DNA of 64,000 bases, from positions 162,947,365 to 163,011,364 of the forward strand of contig NC_073695.1 in assembly GCF_029784165.1 (NCBI RefSeq), in the 5' to 3' direction. The DNA comes from Wyeomyia smithii. Its lineage: Eukaryota > Arthropoda > Insecta > Diptera > Culicidae. Below the pieces are notes generated by a model. The model was not told the DNA's origin. It did not search any database and saw only the letters and a list, made by a program, of their open reading frames with translations. This document shows positions 1 through 10,950 of the stretch, piece by piece; within the stretch, counting starts at the first letter, position 1, and each line of letters opens with the position of its first letter. The translations under genes and the position numbers were made by a program.

Positions 1-142
1 TAACTAGCATAAAATTATGGTCACTATCATAAAAATACCGATTGAAGTACTAATAGGAAAAATAATTAACTTGTTGCCGATTCCCGATAATAACTTAAAA
101 GTGACAAAAATCATTATGGGACAGTTATCCGGGTACCGGCAG
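1..142. mobile_element. End fragment of the 7123-10585 TIR element family
   Basis: The last bases (about 110-142) match the terminal inverted repeat of the element at 7123-10585, with the end GGGTACCGGCAG preceded by TGGGACAGTTATCC. The preceding 60 bases also match that element's left end read in reverse, including AAAGTGACAAAAA just inside the repeat. This is therefore one end of a second copy whose body lies before the window. No coding sequence is visible in it. Confidence 0.7.
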
Positions 143-145
143 TAA

Positions 146-330
146 TACACACACACACACGCACGCACTACTCACACGTTACTTACACATACACACACGT
201 TACTTACACATACACACACACGTTACTTACACATACACACACGTTACATACACATACACGCCATTCACACATACACACACACGCTATTCACACACCCACA
301 CGCTACTCAGACACACACCATACCACCATA
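146..330. repeat. CA-rich microsatellite with ACACACGTTACTTAC units
   Basis: Imperfect tandem array of CA dinucleotides interrupted by units such as CACGTTACTTACACATA. It begins right beside the TIR element end at 142. It is simple-sequence DNA with no coding potential. Confidence 0.9.
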
Positions 331-698
331 CACCATACCTTCGGAAGCACCCAAACGGCTTCCAAGTCTTCCAATGGTCCCTTCCCCCAGTGCCAATTTC
401 GGGCTAGATTCCTTCCAACTAGTGGGGTCCAACTTAGATCGAAGGGAAGCCGAACTATTCGCCTCGACGGTCGACCAGGGGATGATCTTCTCTCAACACG
501 GAGTGTCCTTTTATAGCGTCACTCAGTGTGGAGAACTTGGGTGATTGGGGGGAGAATTTTAGTGTTTTGATATTTCCTGGGCCAACCGTTTTATGATAAA
601 TAAACCATCCTAAGGTTGTTGGGAAAGTTCCTCAACCAACACCTGATTGTAAACGTGTGTGTACTGTCCATGACAAACCATTTTCGCAAACTCATGGA
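331..698. other. Non-coding stretch, nothing recognised
   Basis: Mixed-composition sequence of about 370 bases between the microsatellite and a small minus-strand ORF. I see no domain, RNA gene or clear terminal repeat. It may be the 3' flank or untranslated region of the ORF at 699-950. Confidence 0.4.
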
Positions 699-950
699 TC
701 ACCAATCATCCGGGTGGTTAAAAAAATTAGCAATAAAAATTTTCAGTTTCCCGGCATCTGAGATCAGCATGACATAGTGAAATTCAACGCTAAAATTCGG
801 GTATTCCTCCGCTAAACAGTATATCAGGGACCACCAAGTGTGTTCCGAAATCATCTCTGTTCGCCAAGCTGGCGTCTCACCTACTTCGGTGGAAATTTTA
901 TTCGCCCGCACTCCGGCTGATAAAAGCCATTCAGTTAAATGATTTGCCAT
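699..950 (-). CDS. Hypothetical 83-residue ORF
   Basis: An ATG-initiated ORF with a purine (A) at -3 of its ATG. The predicted protein is rich in Trp and acidic residues and ends NFFNHPDDW. I recognise no family. The composition looks more protein-like than most short ORFs here, so it could be a small gene, an exon or a transposon ORF fragment. No introns or neighbours support it, and there is no poly(A) signal I can assign with confidence. Confidence 0.25.
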   Translation of the reverse strand: MANHLTEWLLSAGVRANKISTEVGETPAWRTEMISEHTWWSLIYCLAEEYPNFSVEFHYVMLISDAGKLKIFIANFFNHPDDW

Positions 951-3900
951 TTAAGCAATTGCTGTGTGATTTGTTGATGGTTGATTAGAAACTCATTAAG
1001 GCGTTCCGCCTGCTTAACACTCGCGGCAATTTTCCAGCGGCTCCTCGAAACCATCGACCTACAAACGTTTACTTTTATTAGGGTTATATAGTTATGAGTG
1101 ATAGCGAAACTTACGCCGCCTCGCCGTGTCGATCCCGCGGTTCATTCATACTTCTTTCATGAATTCTTCACCCATTGCACTTATGTTTATTAAATAGTTT
1201 CGAATAAAACCTCATGGAAAATACGGCAATAATAAAAAAACTGGAGTAACAGAATTTGACCGGATTTGTTTTGATTGAGTTGTCAAACAAGAAGAAAAAA
1301 AAAAAATTACACGACAAAGCGGTCAAGTCCAAAACTACTCAAAAATAAGTACTCGCGCAACAACTCAACGTTTGGGTTAAAGCTACCCAACTTGGAGATC
1401 GAATTTTCACCCAACTACAAAATCGAGAGCCGAACATTAAAGTTGAGTACTTTCGAACTGCTTTTTGGGTACTTTCAGTTTTCAGTGTATGGAGATTTGT
1501 TAGAGCGTGATTTTATGGAGTCGTGTCGTTTGCTAAAGTCTATACTCGAATAGATAGAATTGCTCCAATAGGTGGGATGTTTTAAACCTTCGAACACGCT
1601 GGTTTCACAAGACGGAATGAGTAGCAGTACAATATAATTTAGAAATTTATCGTTCGCGCTCCTTCTGGACGGTTACGAACTTTTTGCCCAGTTTTATGCC
1701 CATGGTTTATGATTTTACTAGCTTTTAAACAAATATTGAAACACATTTTCAATTTAATTATGTTGAAATCTTATAAACGGCAAATAAATTTTGACTTCAA
1801 TTGTTTTGGCATTTTATTAATCAACTTACTACTGTGTCCTGTTCGATATGCATATTTGCATTTTTATAAATTTTCTAGCTAGGAATGCATGGAAATTTGT
1901 CAGTTTTCAAACTCAGTAGGTATCTCCGTTTTATTATTCGAGAAAAAAGTAGTAATCGGCGCGAAACACCATGTCCCTGCGCGTATGCGTCGGTAAAGGG
2001 AATAGAGCGATCGGCTCGGGTGAACTTTGCTCATCGATATATTTTCGGTGTGCTGTGACTTCCGAGATGTACCAAATCATTTATTTGAAGACTACCCGCC
2101 TGTTGGTTCTATACCAGCACGTTGCAGTCCAGAGAAGGTTTCGTTCGTTCGATAAATATCGTAATAAATTAATTAGTCGCGAAAAAACAAAAAAGAATGG
2201 AATTAATCACGACAAAATATCGTAGTTATTCGCAAGAAATATCGGGATTATACGCGATGTATACCTTTTCAAGAATCATATCAACTGGCTGTGTTTATTT
2301 TTTTACAGGTATTCGGGTTTGGTAATAGACATTCATTTAAATACGTAGATGCTTCGTATAGTAAATGATATTCGTGCGCGTCATTGGCATAGGATCGCGG
2401 GGTTGATAGGAGAGATACATATCGTTCGTATTCGTAGTACGCGAGCTTCGTGCGTATCATTGCCACGGAGACATAATAACACAAACCTTTCCCTCCTAAT
2501 AAGCTTAGTCTTGGCATGACCGTTCAGCCAAGGATTGTCTGCTCGTTGCTTTTACATAAGCATGTCGCAAATCGAGTTCGGTTGATGAATATCCGAAGTG
2601 CGTTTGCTTTCTCGAGAGCATTCGAAATTGTACATAAACAATTGTTTCAACATTTTGATACTTCGGGTGGTGGATAGAGAAAAAAATTTACGCGCGCGCC
2701 GCTTGTATATTTGCGCGGTGTCTGACATTAAGGTACTTCGTTCGCCTCCGTAATGAGTTAACTTCGCGCGCAACATCGTTCGACTCCGTCACTTACCACG
2801 GAGACGCAACCCTTCCTCTCCGTCGCAGTCGTGGAGATGCAGAGGTAAACTCGGTCTCCGACAACAACGACTGCTACAATTCCTTCCTTCCTACAACATC
2901 CTTTCTTACTCTAACGATCGTAAGGACGTGAACGGCGCCGTTATGAATCTAATCAACGCGGAAGCTACTGAATTGTTGTACATTGAAGATGGTAAACTAA
3001 TCCCAAGTTGCCGTATACGTGGTTCCCTGTGCAACTTCACTAGCTCAGATCCATCACGGAGGAGCAACTATGAAATGTACGGTCGTTCAAGCTCAAGTTC
3101 AAAATCAAAAGTTGCCAAATCAGTTTCTGTTAATTGGCGATTTAACGCAAAACTAAAAATGACCGTGCGAATTCTGGATTTGAGCTTCGGAACTAGGAAA
3201 ATGATGATAGATTTAATTTTTAGCCAAGGCTGATATACACAGGAGACTGTTTTTCGTGCGATATTTGCGTAAAATGGATGTTCTTGGCGTCAAAAAGAAT
3301 ACAGCTGGTTAGAAGCTTTCAGCAGCATCTAGTAGACTGCTTACTGTCAAGAAAATACATATGAAATTGCAAATATATGTGATCCGGTTTAGTTTATAAT
3401 TCGAGGTTATGTTTTTACAGGAGTCGGTAGGTACAAAGCGTGTTGGAATTGCCTTTTCTTAGTTTAAATCTACCATTTAGTGAAAAACATCTTTTTTTTT
3501 AGTTTCCCGCCACGTAAACACGTGATAACTTACTGCAAATAGAATCTTGATAGGTTGAAATGCTGCCTACAAATCATCATCATCATTTTTACTGCAGCGC
3601 CAGCTGTCAGTCGAACAGTCATTTTAATCGCCCATATGAAAAAATCATACTGAAGTGTTGAATTATTCCGACATAACTGACATAAATCTACAGCACTGTA
3701 GTGGTTACCTTAGGTTTAAAATTTTGCACGTTAACAACTACAGCGGATATCTAGTTAACCTACTACGACGGCTGCGTTCATTCTTGATAATGTGATTCAT
3801 TCATGATCAACAGTGTGATGAATATGGGGGCGTCGTGCGATGAATAATTGAGCAGTGATTCAAGTTTTGAGATGGATATGGAAGCGCTGTGAAAAATGGC

Positions 3901-4703
3901 TTGTTTTACAAAATTCAGGATAAATCTAGCTGATTTTACTTAATATACAATGCTGAACGATTCTATAAGAGCACGTAAGCATATTTAGTTTATTTGTTCA
4001 ATGATTTCGTGAAAATTTGGTATTTAATCCGTGCATTTTTCGTGAATATCGGCTTAATGAGATGAATAATGGAGCAGTTCCCCTATTTCAACTGATTTTT
4101 TTCTGGATTTGTAAATTTTCTTTTTTAAATGTTTTGATTTTTCTTTTTTGATTTTTCTTTTTATAATGAGAATTACGTTCGCTTATGTATGAGGCAGTAC
4201 GTGGGTGACGTTTCACGGTTGGTACGTTTGTTTGTGTTATTGTTTTTGCAACCTCAAACCGAACACAAAATCTTAATGTCTGCAAAAAAATCAAGAGTGG
4301 TATTTTATTGTTGTGTTAAGGATGGCTATTCTCGCGATACTGGAGCAACCAATTGAATATTTGTTTTTCGTGCTTTCCCGATTGGGGTTCTATCCAAGTG
4401 GCGGCCTGCACTGTAATCAGCTGATCACAACTGTCTCGTGGATTTTTTATTATCGTGGAGATAAACCAATTGGCGCTTCTAATTACAAAACAGGTGACTA
4501 GTACATCTAGTCTGTTCTACATGTTATGTGAATATAATTATTATTTAAAAAAGTGTAACTCGAATGAGTAGATTGCAAATTATGAGTGTGGAAGAATTGT
4601 CATAAATGTTTTCTTTTTATTTAAAGAATTTTAGAATAAAAAAAAATATATCGCATTATTAATTTACGCCAAGAAAGAAAGTGAAAGTTTAAAACAATAG
4701 TAT
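951..4703. other. Non-coding stretch without recognised genes
   Basis: About 3.7 kb in which I find no conserved protein domain, tRNA or complete transposon. Short ORFs (for example at 1275-1553, 1971-2225 and 2928-3233 on +, and 2281-2776 on -) lack motifs, intron support or sensible composition. The part at 2280-2900 is richer in CG dinucleotides than its surroundings and contains TCCGTN-type repeats such as CCACGGAGAC. The rest is AT-rich and probably intron or decayed repeat. Confidence 0.4.
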
Positions 4704-4706
4704 ACA

Positions 4707-5149
4707 CTGGGGTTGCTTTTTACGCGGTTGGTTGTACCGTATTTGAAAGATTAGATTCGATATATTTTTACTAGACTTGATTGATAAAAAAAAGCAAAGC
4801 CTTGGTGCTACATTCCGATTCGGAACTTTACCTCCTGTTTATTATACACAGACTTCGCAGCCAACTGTTAAGTGTACAGGACAATTGCGGGGCTAGCGCT
4901 ACGATCCTACCGACACAAACAGTCTCTCCCGAGCCGAGACTCGAACCTACGACGACTGGCTTGATAGGCTGGCTTGATAGGCCAGCATCGTACCTCGAGG
5001 CCAGCTGGGAGGGTTTTGATTTGATTTTTTTATTCGATACCGCGTACAAATAATCTTCCGAATCGAGTAAAAATAATCCGCGTTATTGTGAAAATACCCC
5101 GTTTAAAAAAAAACGCAAAAAACAACCCGCGTAAAAAGCGACCCCAGTG
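4707..5149. mobile_element. MITE with TIR CACTGGGGTCGC and TA duplication
   Basis: The left end reads CACTGGGGTTGCTTTTTACG and the right end, reversed, CACTGGGGTCGCTTTTTACG. Both are flanked by TA, so this is a short non-autonomous element with a TA target duplication, as in Tc1/mariner-type elements. A tRNA-derived SINE lies inside (about 4889-5012). Related fragments with the motif TTTACGCGG occur at 5461-5553 and 10283-10380. Confidence 0.75.
4889..5012 (-). mobile_element. tRNA-derived SINE, copy 1
   Basis: Read on the minus strand, this segment carries a Pol III B-box-like GGTTCGAGTCTCGG about 40 bases after a possible A-box region. It is closely similar to 51562-51676. The two copies sit in unrelated surroundings, which fits retroposition. 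This copy has a local duplication of the GGCTTGATAG unit. It is nested in the MITE at 4707-5149. Confidence 0.65.
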
Positions 5150-5460
5150 TACATATATTCACCATTGTGGAAACAAGGAATTTACAAGTGGAAGTTCCAC
5201 ACGACTTTTAAAAAGTAAATATGGTCGAGATACAACCACATACGTAATACATACGTAACACTGACAATTATTTGCTGGTACAAACGTTTTAAAGTGTTCG
5301 ACAAAAAAATCATTACTCCATTCTACTGGAGCGCTCCAAAATCCCTTAAGGAGCTGTTAAAGTATATGCAGCACGCAGGAAAAAGCATGCAGGTATGTTG
5401 TTCGCATAAAGTACTCAAAGTTCATTATTGAGGTTAAGAAAGTTCTAGTAATAATGCTGA

Positions 5461-5553
5461 TTCCGGAATTTACGCGGTTTTTTACGCGGATTCCGGAATT
5501 TACGCGGTTTTTTTACGCGACACGTATCCCTCGCGTAAAAAGCGACTTTAGTG
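5461..5553. mobile_element. Partial MITE of the TTTACGCGG family with an internal duplication
   Basis: The unit GATTCCGGAATTTACGCGG occurs twice in tandem and is followed by the right-hand end AAAAAGCGACTTTAGTG seen in the complete MITE at 10283-10380. The left terminus is missing or replaced by the duplication. Confidence 0.6.
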
Positions 5554-5912
5554 TATTTGGCATTTAATGTTTAACCAAGCACAAACTAGCCATGTATTTT
5601 CTACTAATTGGTACAGAGCGGAAGATTGCGGGCTCGCATCTCAGTACAACCAGGTCTTTCGTTGTTAAAAACAAGCATATTATATAGAAGATTCAACTAG
5701 AGACATTGTTGATGTAACCCTACACTAGCGCGTCGTCGCAGGTTTCTCCTTTTATCTTCTCTAGTCCGGAATCACAGTAATTTTTTCACATGATTTGTCA
5801 TTTTTTTGTGAAAGTATGAAATTTAGTCAACTAAGTCTACAATTGAGTATTTTCAGTTTTGTGTGTAAGAATATCGGTCACACGCTCACAGAAATGCAAC
5901 AACAATGCACAG
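5554..5912. other. Non-coding spacer
   Basis: AT-rich sequence between two MITEs. No gene, RNA or clear repeat end was seen. Confidence 0.4.
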
Positions 5913-5917
5913 TGGTC

Positions 5918-6663
5918 AGTAAGGCAATTTAGGTGGACATGAGGTTTCCTATGCGATTTTTTGATTTTAGAGTTTTAGTTTCTTCTAAGAAGTTGTTTCT
6001 TATAGCTAGTCCTTTATTTATGTGCAAATGAAAATTAAGGTGGTCCTAAAATCGGCGAAATAGAAAAATAACTTTTAATAGAGCAATTAAAAATAGAGCA
6101 ATTTTACGTGACTGGCTTAGAATGGGTTCCGAAAACACAGTTTTTTGGCTCTATTTTTTCAGTTCAAATTTAATAACAGAGTATTCTTCGGATGACCTCA
6201 AGAGCTTAAAAATATGTTTTTTGAATGTTTTATTGAAAAAATAAAAACTCTTTACCTATACAACATATCGACAATGTTTGTCCGTCATAAGTTGCATATT
6301 TTTGTGTTCCGAAGAAAACTTTGTTATTACATTTGAACTGGAAAAATAATGCAAAAAATCTGTTTTTTTTGGAACCCTAGGTCAGTTACGTCAAATTGCT
6401 CTAAATCGGTAAATTTAATAGCTACAAAAAATTAACGAAGTTGCTTAAAATTAGTTGATTTACAATTTTGCTGAAGAATGTATACAATTATTTCTGCAAA
6501 TGAAAAAATTAGTTTATTATGTTTTGTTGATTCTAGGGCCAGCACACAAATAAAGGACTAAGTACCTATAAGAAACAACTTCTTAAAGGAAATATTGCTC
6601 TAAAACCACAAAATTACATCGAAAAGCCCATGTCCGCCCAAATTGCGTTACTGTACCACTGTG
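5918..6663. mobile_element. Foldback MITE with CACAGTG termini (Transib-type signature)
   Basis: The element starts CACAGTGGT and ends with the complement, CCACTGTG. It is flanked by a 5-base duplication CAATG (5913-5917 and 6664-6668). Almost the whole element folds back on itself: 5918-6045 pairs with about 6530-6663, and 6105-6185 pairs with about 6315-6400, around a centre near 6287. One internal segment differs between the arms. Transib transposons have 5-base duplications and ends close to CACWRTG, which is also the V(D)J recombination signal heptamer. No ORF is present, so it would depend on a transposase elsewhere. The family call rests on ends and duplication length only. Confidence 0.7.
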
Positions 6664-6668
6664 CAATG

Positions 6669-7118
6669 AGTTTAGTTACCTTTTTCACCACCCTATGCGT
6701 CTTTTCGAAATTAAATGGGAAATTCGGGAGTGAATCAATTGAAAAAATTGGTGGCAATATAGTTGCCACTGCCCGTTAACCCCAGACAGATTGGTGGCAG
6801 TGGCAACTGCCCGTTAACCCCACAAACGATGGAAGCATTTTTTTGTAGCTGCATTGTAAGCTTGCTTTATTATAAATGTAAATAATGTCGTTCAATACAC
6901 CATGTATTTTAACAAAAAAACAGCCTAATCTAACTTAGTAAGTCCTGAATATAAAGTTTCTGGTGAAAAACTTAACAATTTGATAGATTTTCACAAAAAT
7001 AAAAATGAATTTCCTAAAGACGTTCTAAAATCGCGGTTTGTTTACATAAAAATGAACCCAAAATACGTTTTGTACACTTCTGGCAGTCCTAGAAAAAACT
7101 GAAATGTTCTAAGACACC
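6669..7118. other. Non-coding spacer with a local duplication
   Basis: Contains two adjacent versions of a roughly 35-base unit (about 6750-6787 and 6789-6823) ending CTGCCCGTTAACCCCA. The first also shares ATATAGTTGCCACTGC with the right flank of the gypsy element at 33715. No gene was seen. Confidence 0.5.
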
Positions 7119-8067
7119 TTTACTGCCGGTACCCGCATAACTGTCCCATATTATTTTTTGTCACTTTTGTGTTATCGTCGAGAATCGACTTAATTGTTAT
7201 CATATTTTCCGAAAAAAAAACTAAAATTGATACTTTTGTATGAAAAAACATGGAAAAAATACCAAGTTGTGTTTGTCCCATATTGAAAGTACCCGCATTA
7301 CAGTCCCACTTCATAGTGGTACAAACTGCGAACATATAATCTTGCTCCAGATTAGTGTATATCAGATAATTCAAGGCATATAGAAGTATGTCATTCAATT
7401 GACTAGGCTAATATTGTTTTTTTTTTTTTGTAGTTGAATTTATATGTAGGTTGAATTTATATGTGATGGGACAAAATATGCGAGTATTTTTGAAATGTAC
7501 CCGCATATTTTATCCCATATTGTTTTTTTTTCAAGTTATATAACGTATAACCAATTCCACCCATGGTTATTTGTTCTTGACGTTGAACTTCTGATCATTC
7601 CCAGCAAACCAAATGTCGTATATAAAAACATAGACTTAGTCGTAAATCAATGTACTCCAAATCAGATTTCTATATTCTGGTAACAAAAATCAGGCTATGT
7701 AGAATTTAAACCGTATTCTATAACAAGTCATGATTCATATACGACTCAGGTTAAAGCATTGTATAAATCTTCTCAAAAAGTCGTAATTAGTCGGGTTAAT
7801 TCGTATATATTGCCGAGTCATGATCGATATATGATTTCGATTGCTTCATCAAATCAATCGTTAAAATTGGGAAACCTAATCGAGAAAGTGTTATACGCAA
7901 TCTCAATTGAACATTTACAATCAGTAGTGTCAAAATAAATCGGTTTTTACCGCTGTTGTATACACAAACAATACTCAATAAAAATGAATGGATTTTTATT
8001 GAAAAAACAATTACAAAAAATTAAAAAGAGTTGAACATACAGTCGTCTCCGAAAAAAATATACTGAA

Positions 8068-8251
8068 TTTTATAAACGTTTCAAAAATCACTTATTCGCT
8101 TTCTGACGATACTTTTATTGTATCGCAAAATGCAACTTTATTAAAGCAAAATGCATATTCGGAACAATTCACAACCGCTATGGTAGATCCGGTAGCAGTG
8201 AATAAAAATATGATTCCAACCAGCTCTGACATCAACAATGCAGAGCAAAAA
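8068..8251 (+). other. Possible plus-strand exon inside the TIR element
   Basis: A reading frame of about 60 codons runs open from near 8030 and ends at a good donor-like site, AAAAAG followed by GTGAG. Its product is rich in Ser, Asn and Thr, with no recognised domain. It lies opposite a minus-strand ORF with a less protein-like composition. This is weak evidence for a real exon. Confidence 0.2.
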
Positions 8252-8606
8252 GGTGAGAAACACTTAACATGAACCATTCAATTCATCGAACCCAGATGTG
8301 CACATAGGAAAATTCTCATTTTGTGGGAAACGAATAATCAATATCAACTGCATTTTTAGCAAGTTAGTTGCAATCCCTAGAGCAAAAGATGTCGTATTTA
8401 TACCACTTTTACGTACAATTGTTTGAATATTATCTATCTTAAGTTATCTTAGGTTAATGTTTCGGATATTTGTCGATTGAAAAAAACAAAGTTGTCTTAG
8501 GTTAAGTAATAAATTCAAACGTTTTTTTTTCTTCAAGCAAATCAAGGAACTTAGTAGTTCGAGAACAGCTAATTATGAACAGCACTACACAAAATAAGTT
8601 CAACTC

Positions 8607-9435
8607 ATCTCGTCCTCCTCCTCAGGTTCGACATCAGCATTAGCAGCTTCTGGATCCATTATATCATCATGAGAATTGTGTTCTTCATCACTGTTGGTTT
8701 CGTTCAACTCAAGAGGATTTTCGCATTTGATCTTGCCAATAGCTTCAGGTTTAGAAAACTTCTTTGTTATTATCTGGACGGCAAGCAGACTTACGTAACT
8801 TCTTGTTTATGCTGCGAGATTTACTGTACCTGAATTCATCCTTCTAGTTTTATTCTCACCAGTGATAATTTGAGTATCCGTAGTTTGTTGATCTCTTCTA
8901 GCATCCGATACAAAGTAATAATCTTCGCCTGTGCAATATATTGGTTCTTTATTTTGATGAAGAGTAGATAATGTTTCTGAAACATAAATAATAATAACTG
9001 TTTTTTTTTTCGCTGCAAATATTTTATCTATCCAATAGAATGAAATGATTGATTGTATTTGTGGTTCCGGATGAAATCGGTTGCTGATTCACCACCGACT
9101 GTGTGTGCAAGCATGGTATTATAATCCTTGTTTTTTGGTAAAATTGATTTTTCCGGTGGCTTTAGTTTTTTCATCTTTTCCTCAACATCCGACACTTGTT
9201 TTTTGGTTAGCTCATCGGCAATTTTTTCCACCGCTCCAAAATTTCTAACTTTTCTGGACATAATGACCGGAATACGTTTGGTGGCACCGTGAAATTCAGT
9301 TCCAGTTGCACGTAACGCCTCTATTTTCTCGTTGGACATTTTCGGCCACATCAAGTTTCCACTCTTTATCCATGACAGCGGTTCCGCTAGCACTTGAAAT
9401 ATGTTATTCTCGATAAACTGTACGACTGCAAACAT
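8607..9435 (-). pseudogene. Degenerate gene with a DUF4806-type N-terminus (transposon cargo or ORF)
   Basis: The best part is 9028-9435 (135 codons), starting MFAVVQFIENN at an ATG with A at -3. The pattern FAVVxF, then a Trp, then a WP pair resembles the N-terminal region I associate with arthropod DUF4806-type proteins, many of which are repeat-associated. Further along the same strand, 8607-8830 encodes a Lys/Arg stretch and then a strongly acidic tail ending VEPEEEDEMS before a stop. A shift of frame is needed near 8757 to read both. Exon boundaries between the two parts are unclear. It lies wholly inside the TIR element 7123-10585, so it is probably an element gene. Whether it is a transposase, an accessory protein or captured host sequence is not known. 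Confidence 0.4.
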
Positions 9436-10282
9436 TTTTTAAACGATTTGCTTCCAATTGCCCCGGGAATTACTTTCGAATACGCGGCCTGTTTTGATTT
9501 GGTTTGACGTTTCTCATTACAGTGATGCCAAGAATAGTAGATGGATGAATCCGTTCGGTTTTTACATATTTTTTTAAATATTGAAAAAATATTTTAGTTT
9601 GCTTTGTTCTAGGGTAATCTAATTTATATTTTTTTTATGTCATTATATTTGTAACAAGTATTATTTTAATAAAATAATCTTTCAACACTGGTAGTTGGCT
9701 GGTGAAGCAACATTACTAAAATTTTATAGCTAGCTGAAGAAAATCGCCTTATCGTAGAAAGTCAATACAATCGTATATAACATCAGAGAGTCAGTGCAAA
9801 CGTTAGAACTAATTATGATTCACATTCTTTGTTACGTATGCATTCTTGTACGACTTTGGTGACACATACTGTATTTATGTGCGAAGCAACTCATTACTAA
9901 GAGAGCAGAATATATTATAAGTGCTGATACCTCGTTTCATGTGGAAGGCAAAATATGTCCAGCACAATCAGAGTTGAAGTGGTATAGTACACTACACCAG
10001 TACTTTCTAACATAATCATCGAGAGTTCGAATCTAAGTGAAATGGAAAATAACTGGGCAAAAAATTTCTAAATTGTGCAAATGATGGGTGATATTATTAA
10101 AACAATTTGAACTTTCGAGAGTAGTAAGTGAGTAAGTAAAAAAATGTATAGGTTATATAAGTGGGTTAATTATTATTCTACATTCCCTTTTTAATTATTT
10201 AAACCAGATGTCGTATATTGTACCATGAGATCGTTATAAAATCCTCAGCACAAAGCAATATATCTATCTGTGTAATCGTATA

Positions 10283-10380
10283 CACTAAGGTCGCTTTTTA
10301 CGCGGTTTTTTTTACGCGGCTTTTTACGCGGTTTTTTTACGCGGCACGTATCCCCCGCGTAAAAGGCGACTTTAGTGTAT
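10283..10380. mobile_element. Short MITE with CACTAAGGTCGC ends
   Basis: The left end CACTAAGGTCGCTTTTTACG and the reversed right end CACTAAAGTCGCCTTTTACG are inverted repeats, with TA on both sides. The middle is a run of TTTTTTACGCGG repeats. It is of the same family as 4707-5149 and 5461-5553. Confidence 0.75.
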
Positions 10381-10591
10381 TTGCAATAATAAATTCATAG
10401 AAATCAACTTTTATACTATTTCGATTGTATAACAGGATGAAAGAAATCGTCGGAATCAATATTGGTATACGTATAGGGTTATTGCTTTAAATAGCTGGAA
10501 ATCAGAAAATTTACGGATAATTTTAAATCGCCGTTTTTTCAACATGTTGATTTTCATTATGGGACAGTTATCCGGGTACCGGCAGTTTATA

Positions 10592-10942
10592 AGTCTTTTA
10601 AAACAATATTCTTAGTGCAGCGAAAAAAAAAAATTTGTATTATATCAAATTTGTTGAGTCCAGCGTTGTTAAACTCGTTCGCAAAAAGCATGCGATACTC
10701 CAAGTGGCGTTCTCGCCGCTACCAAAATCTCACACTAGAGATACTCCTGTCGTACTGTTTCTCGTTTTTTTTTACTTTTTTCATTTAACACTACCGAGCG
10801 TTGATGCTTGCGAGTTTTCTCGTAAGCCGACACGTCATGGACACACACTCTCGCTCGTGTACTTTCCCACTCGCGTGTACCTCCCTTTCTCGCGAGCACA
10901 ACCAGCGGAGGTGATTGTCAAGACCGTCAAGACGCATTATGA
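10592..10942. other. CG-containing non-coding stretch
   Basis: Contains a more CG-rich part (10790-10930) between transposons. An open frame on + (10635-11009) runs into the MITE beginning at 10951, so it is not credible as a gene. Possibly ancient unique sequence, because the two MITEs that follow inserted into it. Confidence 0.4.
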
Positions 10943-10950
10943 CGATACGG

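Larger units (their letters stand above)
7123..10585. mobile_element. 3.46-kb TIR transposon with TTTA duplication, carrying a degenerate gene
   Basis: The left end CTGCCGGTACCCGCATAACT and the reversed right end CTGCCGGTACCCGGATAACT match over about 26 bases with few mismatches. The flanks are TTTA on both sides (7119-7122 and 10586-10589). Motifs resembling the terminus, ACCCGCAT followed by a GTCCCA-like box, recur inside the left end at about 7289, 7466 (inverted) and 7498. This subterminal array may bind transposase. A minus-strand gene remnant (8607-9435) and a nested MITE (10283-10380) lie inside. I cannot assign the superfamily. A second copy end occurs at 1-142. Confidence 0.7.

Noticed and set aside
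140..330. CRISPR-like alternation of short repeats
   Set aside because: Simple CA microsatellite without unique spacers, and the DNA is eukaryotic.
2281..3233. Minus ORFs at 2281-2776 and plus ORF at 2928-3233
   Set aside because: No motif, no splice or start context that supports them. The Ser-rich run in the last is low complexity.
4905..5012. Possible tRNA gene (B box)
   Set aside because: No complete cloverleaf. Repeated elsewhere with the same non-tRNA body, so it is a SINE.
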